51,964 nucleotides of DNA, taken from assembly GCA_017308595.1 (NCBI GenBank), contig JAFKER010000025.1, positions 1-51,964 on the forward strand, in the 5' to 3' direction. The notes under the pieces are model-generated. The model saw only the letters and a program-made list of their open reading frames with translations, had not been told where the DNA came from and did no database searches. The position numbers and the translations under genes were made by a program. This stretch comes from Afipia sp. Lineage in GTDB: Bacteria > Pseudomonadota > Alphaproteobacteria > Rhizobiales > Xanthobacteraceae. Positions 34,294-41,933 of this stretch are shown in pieces; within the stretch, counting starts at the first letter, position 1, and each line of letters starts with the position of its first letter.

Positions 34294-35067
34294 ATGGAGC
34301 TGCAGGTATCAGCGATGTCTGATAGGCAACGCATGTTTCGTGCGACCTATCGCCAGCAAATTGCCACTTGGTACAATGGTTGGCTTCATGTCGCGGTGAT
34401 TTTTATCGCCGGCTTCTCCGTCGTTTACGTGTGCGCGTCCAATCTGCGCGATGTCGCGTGGTGGATGTGGGGCACCATTCCGGCCGTTTTTCTGATCTAT
34501 CAATTGGCGGAATACTGGGCTCATCGCGTATGGCTTCATCGGCCAATGCGGAACGGCGCGCTTCGCGAGCTATACAATCGCCACACGCTGCAGCATCATC
34601 AGTTCTTCACGGACCGCGAGATGCGTTTTGCTGACCATCTCGACTGGCGTGTGACCTTCTTCCCGCCGTTCACCATGGCGACGATGCTTCTTATTGCTCT
34701 GCCGAGTGCCGTGATCTGTGGCCTGCTCGTCTCGCCAAACGTCGGTTGGCTCGTGATGGCGAGCGTGATTGGCAGCTACATGTGGTACGAATTGATCCAT
34801 TTCTGTTGCCACGTCGGCGACAATTGGTTCCTGGTCAATTGTCCGATCATCAACACTGCTCGCAGGCATCACAAAGCGCATCATGATCATTCCATCATGA
34901 TGGAAGTTAATATGGGCATCGGGACGCCGATCTTCGACTGGGTCTATGGGACATCCGATCTCGATCGTGGATTTTTCGGGCACGTCTTTAATGGAAATAG
35001 CTGGAAGTACGTCAAATCCAACCTGCGAAAAACAGCAAAAACGCCGTCGCTGAAGTTACAGAGCTAG
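34294..35067 (+). CDS. Fatty acid hydroxylase / sterol desaturase family membrane protein
   Basis: A 257-aa polytopic protein with the histidine clusters of the superfamily: HRVWLHR, HTLQHHQFF, and RRHHKAHHDHS. These bind a di-iron centre that hydroxylates or desaturates a lipid C-H bond. Four or so hydrophobic segments are visible. ATG 34294 is supported by AAGGAGGGG; the earlier ATG at 34213 would start inside the regulatory palindrome. It opens an operon with small membrane proteins, an SDR and a Liv transporter; a fatty, sterol-like or terpenoid substrate is inferred. Confidence 0.85.
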   Translation: MELQVSAMSDRQRMFRATYRQQIATWYNGWLHVAVIFIAGFSVVYVCASNLRDVAWWMWGTIPAVFLIYQLAEYWAHRVWLHRPMRNGALRELYNRHTLQHHQFFTDREMRFADHLDWRVTFFPPFTMATMLLIALPSAVICGLLVSPNVGWLVMASVIGSYMWYELIHFCCHVGDNWFLVNCPIINTARRHHKAHHDHSIMMEVNMGIGTPIFDWVYGTSDLDRGFFGHVFNGNSWKYVKSNLRKTAKTPSLKLQS

Positions 35068-35121
35068 CCGGGTGACCAGCAAGTTGGCGGTTCTCGCTTC
35101 GCGTGGGATTCAAGTTGGGAT

Positions 35122-35553
35122 GTGCTGTTGATGGACGCCGTACTTTCAGTCGCCCGAGCAGTGGAGCCGGATCTTGGTTCGCTTGGATGGTTCGTCATTC
35201 TTTGGCTGGCCTGTTGCATCTGCGGATTGATCCTTTCCGGTATGCTGCCCCTTGGGATGCGGGCAACCAATCTTGCAACTTTTGGCGGAGCGAGCCTCGT
35301 TATCGGAAACGTGATCCTGCTCCTTTTGCTCTTTGTCGGAGCGGCTTTGTTCGCTGTGTCGGCTCTTCGCATATCAAGCATCGTTCTTGTGGCGAGCTGG
35401 ATATTCCTTTTTGTTCCCGCTGTTGTCGATGCGCTTCCGGAGCGATGGACCGATAGTTACGGCGGGCTGATGGTTTTGCTCGGCGTTCAAACAGTAGCTC
35501 TGACGATGCTCTATCGATCCGGCCATTTTGCAATTGCGCTGTCCAGTATCTGA
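35122..35553 (+). CDS. Hypothetical four-helix membrane protein
   Basis: A protein of ~141-143 aa with about four hydrophobic segments (LGWFVILWLACCICGLIL; ASLVIGNVILLLLLFVGAALFAV; ISSIVLVASWIFLFVPAVV; LMVLLGVQTVALTML). No family was recognised. The start is GTG 35122 or ATG 35131. It lies between the hydroxylase and the next small membrane gene in the same direction and may be a subunit or partner of the di-iron enzyme. Confidence 0.75.
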   Translation: MLLMDAVLSVARAVEPDLGSLGWFVILWLACCICGLILSGMLPLGMRATNLATFGGASLVIGNVILLLLLFVGAALFAVSALRISSIVLVASWIFLFVPAVVDALPERWTDSYGGLMVLLGVQTVALTMLYRSGHFAIALSSI

Positions 35554-35568
35554 GCGAGGAATAGAGTC

Positions 35569-35742
35569 GTGATTACAAAAGTAAAGACCGTTATCTCACT
35601 TCTTATTCTTCTGGTTGCCGTCGGTGTCGCTGCTTACGACTATCACGTCGAACTGTTGGCTCCTGCTGTTGTGGCGTTCGGGACTGGGCTGTTCGTGGTC
35701 TTTGCCATCTGGGTGTTCCCCGATGTCAAACGAAAAAGCTGA
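35569..35742 (+). CDS. Small two-helix membrane protein, 57 aa
   Basis: A GTG-started frame with GAGGA about 9 nt upstream, 15 nt after the preceding gene. The translation begins MITKVKTVISLLILLVAVG, has a second hydrophobic stretch (APAVVAFGTGLFVVFAIWVF), and ends in basic PDVKRKS. It fits tightly in the operon and is very probably real. No homologue was recognised. Confidence 0.7.
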   Translation: MITKVKTVISLLILLVAVGVAAYDYHVELLAPAVVAFGTGLFVVFAIWVFPDVKRKS

Positions 35743-35811
35743 TTTGATCGACTGGAATCGACACGCTGCAGAATGGCGCAAGTGACGCCCCTCCATGGAG
35801 AAAACGCATCA

Positions 35812-36573
35812 ATGACGTTGAAGGGAAAAACCTTTCTTATTTCGGGAGCCGCGAGCGGTCTTGGTGAGAGCACGGCCCGTCTTATGGCGAGCCTCGGAGC
35901 CAACGTGGTTATCGGCGATATCCTCGATAACGAGGCGTTACGAGTCGCGGAGTCGATCATTTCGGATGGCGGGTCCGCGTCAACCTTTCACCTTGATGTA
36001 AGGAACGAGCCCGACTGGATCGATGCGGTAAATTTCGCGGCGTCCCGCTATGGCGCTCTCAGTGGCCTGGTCAGCAACGCCGGAATCAGCGGAATGATTC
36101 CGGACGTCATGGATACGGAGTATTTTGACCGTCTGTTGGCGATCCACGCTCGCGGCACATTCCTCGGCATCAAACATTCAGCCCCGGCAATTGCCCGCAC
36201 TGGTGGTGGTTCAATCGTTGCCATCTCATCCATCGCAGGACGGGTCGGTACGGAACACGTCCATATGGGATATAATGCTGCAAAGGCAGCAATCCTTCTT
36301 CTCGTGAAGTCTGCGGCCGGATATTATGCAAAGGACAATATACGTTCGAATGCAGTTATTCCCGGGTGGATGCCGCCCATGCGTACCTCGGTGTCGTCCG
36401 CCGACCCGGAGTTGCGTCCGAAACTGCTGAAGTCGGTCCCCCTGGGTCGCACAGGTCTCTTTCCCGAAGTCGCTGAAGCTGTCGCTTTTCTGTCCTCCGA
36501 TGCCGCTTCCTACATCAACGGTGTAGAGCTGCCGGTTGATGGCGGATTTCTGGCGTATCGGGCGTTTTCGTAA
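35812..36573 (+). CDS. SDR-family oxidoreductase
   Basis: A 253-aa classical SDR: SGAASGLG nucleotide motif, SNAGISG, SSIAGRVG with the catalytic Ser, YNAAK (Tyr/Lys), and NGVELPVDGGF near the end. ATG 35812 is preferred because GGAGAAAAC precedes it; an upstream ATG at 35773 would add 13 residues of non-SDR sequence. It could oxidise an alcohol formed by the hydroxylase (inference). Confidence 0.87.
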   Translation: MTLKGKTFLISGAASGLGESTARLMASLGANVVIGDILDNEALRVAESIISDGGSASTFHLDVRNEPDWIDAVNFAASRYGALSGLVSNAGISGMIPDVMDTEYFDRLLAIHARGTFLGIKHSAPAIARTGGGSIVAISSIAGRVGTEHVHMGYNAAKAAILLLVKSAAGYYAKDNIRSNAVIPGWMPPMRTSVSSADPELRPKLLKSVPLGRTGLFPEVAEAVAFLSSDAASYINGVELPVDGGFLAYRAFS

Positions 36574-36652
36574 GGCTGCAGGGGGCGCTGGCAGTGGTGC
36601 GAAATAGAAAGCGCGTGTTTTGGGCCGGTGCAGCGGCTACAGGGGCGTCGAC

Positions 36653-36973
36653 ATGAGTGTTTTTGCGGGAACGAGATCGATCAGCGGAGTTTTGGTTACT
36701 ATCGACGGACGGCCGCTGGATCGGGCCCTTCAGGTCAAGACCTATGGCAGCGGTTTCTTTGAATGGAGTTATGAAGGCGATGGGCCGTTGCAATTGGCCT
36801 TGGCAATCCTGGTCCAATACTACGGCGATCAACAGCAAGCCTTGTCGATGACCGAGAGATTTATGAAAGCAATAGTAGCGAATCTCGACAACGACTGGGA
36901 GTTGACTAGCGAGGACATTCGATCTGCCTTGCTGCAACTCAATCCCATGCCAACTGATGTGTCGATGCGGTGA
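36653..36973 (+). CDS. DUF6166-like protein
   Basis: A 106-aa protein whose middle (LQVKTYGSGFFEWSYEGDGPLQLALAILVQYYGD) matches the DUF6166 pattern in which FxWGYxGSGPxQLALALL is the core. The family is usually carried by plasmids, phages and islands and its role is unknown. It is out of place in a catabolic operon, and the 177-bp gap to the Liv operon suggests a separate cargo gene or an old insertion scar. Confidence 0.7.
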   Translation: MSVFAGTRSISGVLVTIDGRPLDRALQVKTYGSGFFEWSYEGDGPLQLALAILVQYYGDQQQALSMTERFMKAIVANLDNDWELTSEDIRSALLQLNPMPTDVSMR

Positions 36974-37150
36974 AGTATAGAGCGACCGAATAGAAGCAAC
37001 TCGTATCTCAGTGCGTTGAGATCTGGTGCGACCGATTTGAGCGGGCGTGCAGCTCTGGCATTTGTCTGGTTAAGCGGATCATGGCGGAGAGATTCAAGAG
37101 AAGAACTACAAGAGCGCTAAAGCGCCGAGATGGTCTAAGGGGGACGCTCA

Positions 37151-37984
37151 TTGTCGGATTTTACTAAGCCAACTATGGCTGGCTTGAATGTCAGCCATTT
37201 GTCGTTGTCGTTCGGTGGTTTGAGGGCGCTGACGGACGTGTCGTTCTCGGTCGCGCCAGGATCGATCACGGCGGTGATCGGGCCGAACGGCGCCGGCAAG
37301 ACCTCGCTGTTCAACTGCATTTCCGGGTTCTATCGCCCGTCCGCCGGCGCCATCGAATTCGGTGGCGAGGACATCAGCAAACTGCATCCGCCGGAACGCG
37401 CCAGGATCGGCCTCGCCCGCACCTTCCAGAACATCGCGCTGTTTCGCGGCATGACCGTGCTCGACAACATCAAGCTCGGCCGTCACGCCCACATGCAGAC
37501 CAGCGTCTTCGATGCGCTGTGGTACTTCGGCCGCGCGCGCCGCGAGGAGCTTGAGTTGCGCTCTGAGGTGGAGCGGCGCGTGCTCGATTTTCTAGAGATG
37601 GAGCACATCCGAAACCAGCCGGTAGCCTCGCTGTCCTATGGCCTGCGCAAGCGTGTCGAACTGGCGCGCGCGCTCGCCATGAAACCGCGCATTCTGATGC
37701 TCGATGAACCTGTCGCAGGCATGAACCGCGAGGAGACCGAGGATATGGCGCGGTTCATTCTTGAAGTGAAGGAGGAGTGGGGCGTCACTATTCTGATGGT
37801 CGAGCACGACATGGGTCTGGTGATGGATATCTCCGACCATGTGGTGGTGCTGAATTTCGGGCAGGTGATCGCCTCCGGAAAGCCAGTGGAAATCCAGAAC
37901 AATCCGGATGTGGTCGCGGCCTATCTTGGATCTGGCGATGTTGGTGATCTGTCTCGACGAATCGCGGGCGAGAGAGCGGCGTGA
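37151..37984 (+). CDS. ABC transporter ATPase, LivG type (second cluster)
   Basis: A protein of 269-277 aa with Walker A GPNGAGKT, the LivG segment FQNIALFRGMTVLDN, signature LSYGLRKR, Walker B ILMLDEPVAGMN and H-loop VEHDMGLV. TTG 37151 has AGGGGGA 7 nt upstream, while ATG 37175 has none, so TTG is preferred. It heads the second Liv operon with order G-H-M-SBP-F-ligase, unlike the first cluster. The stop overlaps the LivH start. Confidence 0.88.
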   Translation: MSDFTKPTMAGLNVSHLSLSFGGLRALTDVSFSVAPGSITAVIGPNGAGKTSLFNCISGFYRPSAGAIEFGGEDISKLHPPERARIGLARTFQNIALFRGMTVLDNIKLGRHAHMQTSVFDALWYFGRARREELELRSEVERRVLDFLEMEHIRNQPVASLSYGLRKRVELARALAMKPRILMLDEPVAGMNREETEDMARFILEVKEEWGVTILMVEHDMGLVMDISDHVVVLNFGQVIASGKPVEIQNNPDVVAAYLGSGDVGDLSRRIAGERAA

Positions 37985-38862
37985 TGGATTGGCTGTTTCT
38001 CACTGAAGTGGTTTTGTCGGGACTCGGCTCGGGTGCGTTGCTGGCACTGACTGGAATTGCGTTTGTGCTGATCTACAAGGCCACCAAGGTCATTAATCTT
38101 GCCGTCGGCGAGATGCTGATGCTGTGCGCCTATTTCTTCTTTGGCTTGACGACTGCGCTCGCGTTACCGGTCTGGCTGGCGATTGTCTTGACGGTCATCG
38201 GTGGCGGTATTCTCGGCGGCGTGATCGAGCGCACTTTCATTCGCCCGCTGCTGGGTGAAAATCCGATCTCGGTGTTCATGGTGACGGTCGGCCTCAGCTC
38301 GGTGTTGATCGGCTTTGTCGAACTCATCTGGGGGGGCGATCCTCGAACCTTGCAGAATTTTCTTCCGACGAAACCGGTGTTCATTGGCGATGCTTATGTC
38401 TCTCCCAAAATAGTGGTGTGCTTCATTGTGGCGTCGTTGCTCATAACCGGCTTCCTCGTGACCTTCCGCCGGTGGCGCGGAGGCGTTGCGCTTCGCGCGA
38501 CGGCAACTGACCAGGGGGCGGCATTTTCCTGCGGCATCAATGTGCCGGCGGTGTTCTCGGTGTCGTGGATCGTCTCGGGCATGGCAACTGCAGGCGCGGG
38601 TATCCTGATCGGATCCATCGGAGGCATTTCGCCAGGCATGGGCGTTTTCGGATTGACGGTCCTCGTCGCTGTTATCGTCGGCGGACTTGACTCGATTGCC
38701 GGAGTACTTGTGGCGGGTCTTGCCATCGGCGTTATCGAAGCGCTGGTCGGAACGTATCTCGGCGGTGAATTCAAAATGTTCGTTACTTTTGTCACCTTGC
38801 TTGTTGCCATGATGATCCGTCCCTACGGATTGTTCGGCACCGTTGAAATCGAGCGTCTCTGA
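37984..38862 (+). CDS. ABC transporter permease, LivH type (second cluster)
   Basis: A 292-aa hydrophobic protein: GSGALLALTGIAFVLIYKATKVINLAVGEMLM at the N-terminus, LRATATDQGAAFSCGIN in the coupling loop, LVAVIVGGLDSIAGVLVAG late. ATG 37984 overlaps the LivG stop (TGATG). The codon use is visibly less GC-rich in third positions than in the ligase gene downstream. Confidence 0.88.
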   Translation: MDWLFLTEVVLSGLGSGALLALTGIAFVLIYKATKVINLAVGEMLMLCAYFFFGLTTALALPVWLAIVLTVIGGGILGGVIERTFIRPLLGENPISVFMVTVGLSSVLIGFVELIWGGDPRTLQNFLPTKPVFIGDAYVSPKIVVCFIVASLLITGFLVTFRRWRGGVALRATATDQGAAFSCGINVPAVFSVSWIVSGMATAGAGILIGSIGGISPGMGVFGLTVLVAVIVGGLDSIAGVLVAGLAIGVIEALVGTYLGGEFKMFVTFVTLLVAMMIRPYGLFGTVEIERL

Positions 38863-39899
38863 TGCGTATCGGCGACGCCCACCAAACCTACGCCCAGGCC
38901 GAGGCGCTGTTCACCAGCTTCCAGCAAAGGATGTTGGTTGCGCTGTTCGCCGGGTTGGTGCTGTTTCCATTTTTCGCTGATGAATATTGGATCTATCTGT
39001 CCTGTCTGGTTGCGATCCATATCGTCAGCACCACGGGCCTCAACATCCTTACCGGCTATACGGGTCTCATAAGCGTTGGGCAGGCCGCTTTTATGTCGGT
39101 GGGAGCCTATACAGTCGCTATCCTCGAGATCCACGTGGGGACACCGTTTATTTTCAATTTGATTGCGGCTGGCGCGGTGTCGGCAGGTGTCGGCGCAATC
39201 TTCGGAGTTCCAAGTCTTCGCGTAAAAGGACTTTACCTCGCTATCGCGACCATCGCGGCATCGTTTATTCTACATTTTATATACGTGAATGGTCCTGCCG
39301 TCCTTGGCGGCACGCAGGGGTTGAGCATGCCGCCCGCGCGATTGCTCGGGTACGAGTTCTCACGCCCGTTTGAGCTATACTGGCTGTTCATGCCGCTGAC
39401 GGTGCTGTCGGTGGTCGCGGCCGCCAACCTGTTCCGCACCCGCATCGGCCGCGCCTTCATCGCCATCCGCGACCGCGACATCTCGGCCGAGGTGCTGGGC
39501 ATTCCGCTGCTGAAATACAAGCTGCTGTCGTTCGCGCTGTCGTCGTTCTATGCCGGCGTGGCGGGCGGCATGTGGGCCTACTTCTTCCGGGTGGTGACGC
39601 CGGAGAGCTTTCCGCTGATCTATTCGGTGTTCTTTCTCGCCGCGGTGATCGTCGGCGGCATGGGCACCATCCTTGGCGGCATCCTCGGCGCGATTTTCAT
39701 GACGGTGATCCCCGAGCTTCTTAAGCTCTTGGTCTCCTACATGACCTTCATTCCGGATGCGACGGCGCAACTGTCGCCGATCCGGACCATCGTTTTCGGC
39801 GCGCTCATCATCGGATTCCTGCTGTTCGAGCCGCACGGCCTCGCCGAAATCTGGCGTCATATCCGGCGCTTCTTTCATCTATGGCCATTCAAAAAATGA
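38862..39899 (+). CDS. ABC transporter permease, LivM type (second cluster)
   Basis: A 345-aa LivM protein: ILTGYTGLISVGQAAFMSVGAY, SLRVKGLYLAIATIAAS, and IAIRDRDISAEVLGIPLLKYKL. The start overlaps the LivH stop. From about 39380 onward the third codon positions become strongly G/C, while the first half is much richer in A/T, which gives the gene a two-part composition. No frame disruption accompanies the switch. Confidence 0.88.
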   Translation: MRIGDAHQTYAQAEALFTSFQQRMLVALFAGLVLFPFFADEYWIYLSCLVAIHIVSTTGLNILTGYTGLISVGQAAFMSVGAYTVAILEIHVGTPFIFNLIAAGAVSAGVGAIFGVPSLRVKGLYLAIATIAASFILHFIYVNGPAVLGGTQGLSMPPARLLGYEFSRPFELYWLFMPLTVLSVVAAANLFRTRIGRAFIAIRDRDISAEVLGIPLLKYKLLSFALSSFYAGVAGGMWAYFFRVVTPESFPLIYSVFFLAAVIVGGMGTILGGILGAIFMTVIPELLKLLVSYMTFIPDATAQLSPIRTIVFGALIIGFLLFEPHGLAEIWRHIRRFFHLWPFKK

Positions 39900-39919
39900 A
39901 ACATGCAGGGAGAAACGAC

Positions 39920-41098
39920 ATGAGAATGTTGCCAGCGCGCCGCAAGGTGCTGTCTTTCGCCGCCGCGGGCTGCCTCGCGCTCGGCCTCAACGCGCCTGCG
40001 CGCGCCGCCGATGACATCGTCATCGGCGCATCGATACCGATGACCGGCGTGTTCGCCTTCGCCGGCGTCGGGATCAACAACGCGCTTCAGGATTATGTGA
40101 AGATCGTCAACGACGCCGGCGGCATCAGCGGCCGCAAGCTCAAATACGTCGCGGAAGATACTGCTTATGCGGTCGATAAATCAATCGCTGCATTTAACCG
40201 CATCACGGCCAGTAACAAGGTAAATCTCTACTACGGAGATTCCACGGGGTTTGCCAAGACCATTAACCCCGAGCTGACCCGGCGCGGTGACATCCTTATG
40301 GCCGGTACATCTTTCGCCACTGAATTGAACGATCCGAAGAACTTCCCGTATCAATTCATTCCCGGTCCCGATTATTCACAAATGATCGGTATCCTGCTCG
40401 AATACATCGCCAAGACGACACCTGGCGCGAAGATCGCGCTGGTCAATTCCGATACCGAATTCGGCCGCGATCCGATCGCGCCGACCGAGAAGCGGGCGGC
40501 GGAACTGGGCCTCAAGATCGTGGAGAAGATCGTCACGCCGCCGACCAGCGTCGACGTCTCCACCGAGGTGCTGAAGCTGCGTCGCGCCAATCCCGACTAC
40601 ACCATTTTCCATGGCTACGTTCTGGCGCCGCTGCCGGAGTTCATGGCGCAGATGAAGCAGCTCGGCCTCAAGAGCCGCTTTATGGGCACCTTCTGGTCGA
40701 TGGACAACGCCATTTGGGCCAACTCAGCAGCGGTCGCTGACGGCTATATGGGTGTGATGCCGTATCGCTATTATTTCGACACCGAGGGCAAGTCGCCGAT
40801 GATGGAGAAGATCCGGCAGATGCGCCCTGAGTACCAGACGATATACTATACCCAGGGCTTCCTCACCGCGATGTTGCTAACCGAAGCCGCCAAGCGCACG
40901 CTTGACGCCAAGAAGGAACTCACTGCCGCCAACATGAAAGCCGCGCTCAATTCGATCAAGGATTTCGACACCGGCGGCATCTTTGGCGTGCCGATTTCAA
41001 TCTCTGCGAACAGCGTTCCGGTCGGTCGCGTCTATCAATATGACGGCGCGAGCAAGAGGATGAAGGCGGTGTCCGACTGGATCAAGATCGAGAAGTAA
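39920..41098 (+). CDS. ABC transporter substrate-binding protein (second cluster)
   Basis: A 392-aa binding protein with a cleavable signal (RRKVLSFAAAGCLALGLNAPARAAD), possibly of Tat type, and the mature start DDIVIGASIPMTGVFAFAG. GGISGRKLKYVAEDTAY and NPDYTIFHGYVLAPLPEFM are Peripla_BP_6 features. ATG 39920 has AGGGAGAAAC upstream; 39881 lies inside LivM. The start and end of the gene are GC-rich in third positions, while about 40140-40400 is not. The ligase at the operon end suggests that the ligand is a carboxylic acid. Confidence 0.87.
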   Translation: MRMLPARRKVLSFAAAGCLALGLNAPARAADDIVIGASIPMTGVFAFAGVGINNALQDYVKIVNDAGGISGRKLKYVAEDTAYAVDKSIAAFNRITASNKVNLYYGDSTGFAKTINPELTRRGDILMAGTSFATELNDPKNFPYQFIPGPDYSQMIGILLEYIAKTTPGAKIALVNSDTEFGRDPIAPTEKRAAELGLKIVEKIVTPPTSVDVSTEVLKLRRANPDYTIFHGYVLAPLPEFMAQMKQLGLKSRFMGTFWSMDNAIWANSAAVADGYMGVMPYRYYFDTEGKSPMMEKIRQMRPEYQTIYYTQGFLTAMLLTEAAKRTLDAKKELTAANMKAALNSIKDFDTGGIFGVPISISANSVPVGRVYQYDGASKRMKAVSDWIKIEK

Positions 41099-41103
41099 CG
41101 ACG

Positions 41104-41916
41104 ATGGCCGGCGAAGCGCTCCTGTCCGTGAACAATATCGAGGTCGTCTATAACAGGACGGTCCAGGTGCTTCGCGGCCTGTCGTTGACGGTCGAAAAGG
41201 GAGCGGTGGTCGCGTTGCTGGGCTCGAACGGCGCCGGCAAATCGACCACCCTCAAGGCCGTCTCCAACCTCCTCGAACTCGAGGACGGCCGGGTGACGGC
41301 GGGCGACATCCTGTTCAAGGGCGGCGCCATCTCGCGCTTGGCTCCGCATCAACTGGTGCGGAGCGGACTTTTCCACGTCATGGAAGGCCGGCGGATTTTC
41401 GAGGACCTGACGGTGGAGGAAAATCTCACCGCCGCGACCTATGCCACGGCGGGGCGCGCGGGTGGCAAGACGCCGTTCGATCTGGTCTACACCTATTTTC
41501 CACGGCTGTTCGAGCGCCGCACCGGCCGCGCCGGCTATCTCTCCGGCGGCGAGCAGCAGATGCTCGCCATCGGCCGCGCGCTGATCGCGCAGCCGGAACT
41601 GATGCTGCTGGACGAGCCCTCGCTCGGCCTGTCGCCCAGGCTGGTCGAGGAGATCTTCACCATCATCGCGCGCATCAACCGCGAGCAGGGCGTCTCGATG
41701 TTGCTGGTGGAGCAGAACGCGGCGGTGGCGTTCGCGGTCTCGACCTATGGCTACATCATGGAGTCCGGCAAGATCGTCACCGACGGGCCGACCGAGCAGT
41801 TGATCCGCGATCAGGATGTCCGCGAGTTCTATCTCGGCGTCGGCGCTGCGAACGCCGAGGCCAGGGGTTTCCGCGGCATCAAGCACTACAAGCGCCGCAA
41901 GCGCTGGCTGTCCTGA
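41104..41916 (+). CDS. ABC transporter ATPase, LivF type (second cluster)
   Basis: A 270-aa LivF protein with Walker A GSNGAGKST, signature LSGGEQQM, Walker B LMLLDEPSLGLSP and the usual VEQN segment, so unlike its counterpart at 8945 it is canonical. The C-terminus carries a lysine/arginine-rich tail (KHYKRRKRWLS) beyond the family's usual end. It is 5 nt after the SBP gene and 17 nt before the ligase gene. Confidence 0.9.
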   Translation: MAGEALLSVNNIEVVYNRTVQVLRGLSLTVEKGAVVALLGSNGAGKSTTLKAVSNLLELEDGRVTAGDILFKGGAISRLAPHQLVRSGLFHVMEGRRIFEDLTVEENLTAATYATAGRAGGKTPFDLVYTYFPRLFERRTGRAGYLSGGEQQMLAIGRALIAQPELMLLDEPSLGLSPRLVEEIFTIIARINREQGVSMLLVEQNAAVAFAVSTYGYIMESGKIVTDGPTEQLIRDQDVREFYLGVGAANAEARGFRGIKHYKRRKRWLS

Positions 41917-41933
41917 GTTTTGACGAGGCTGGC

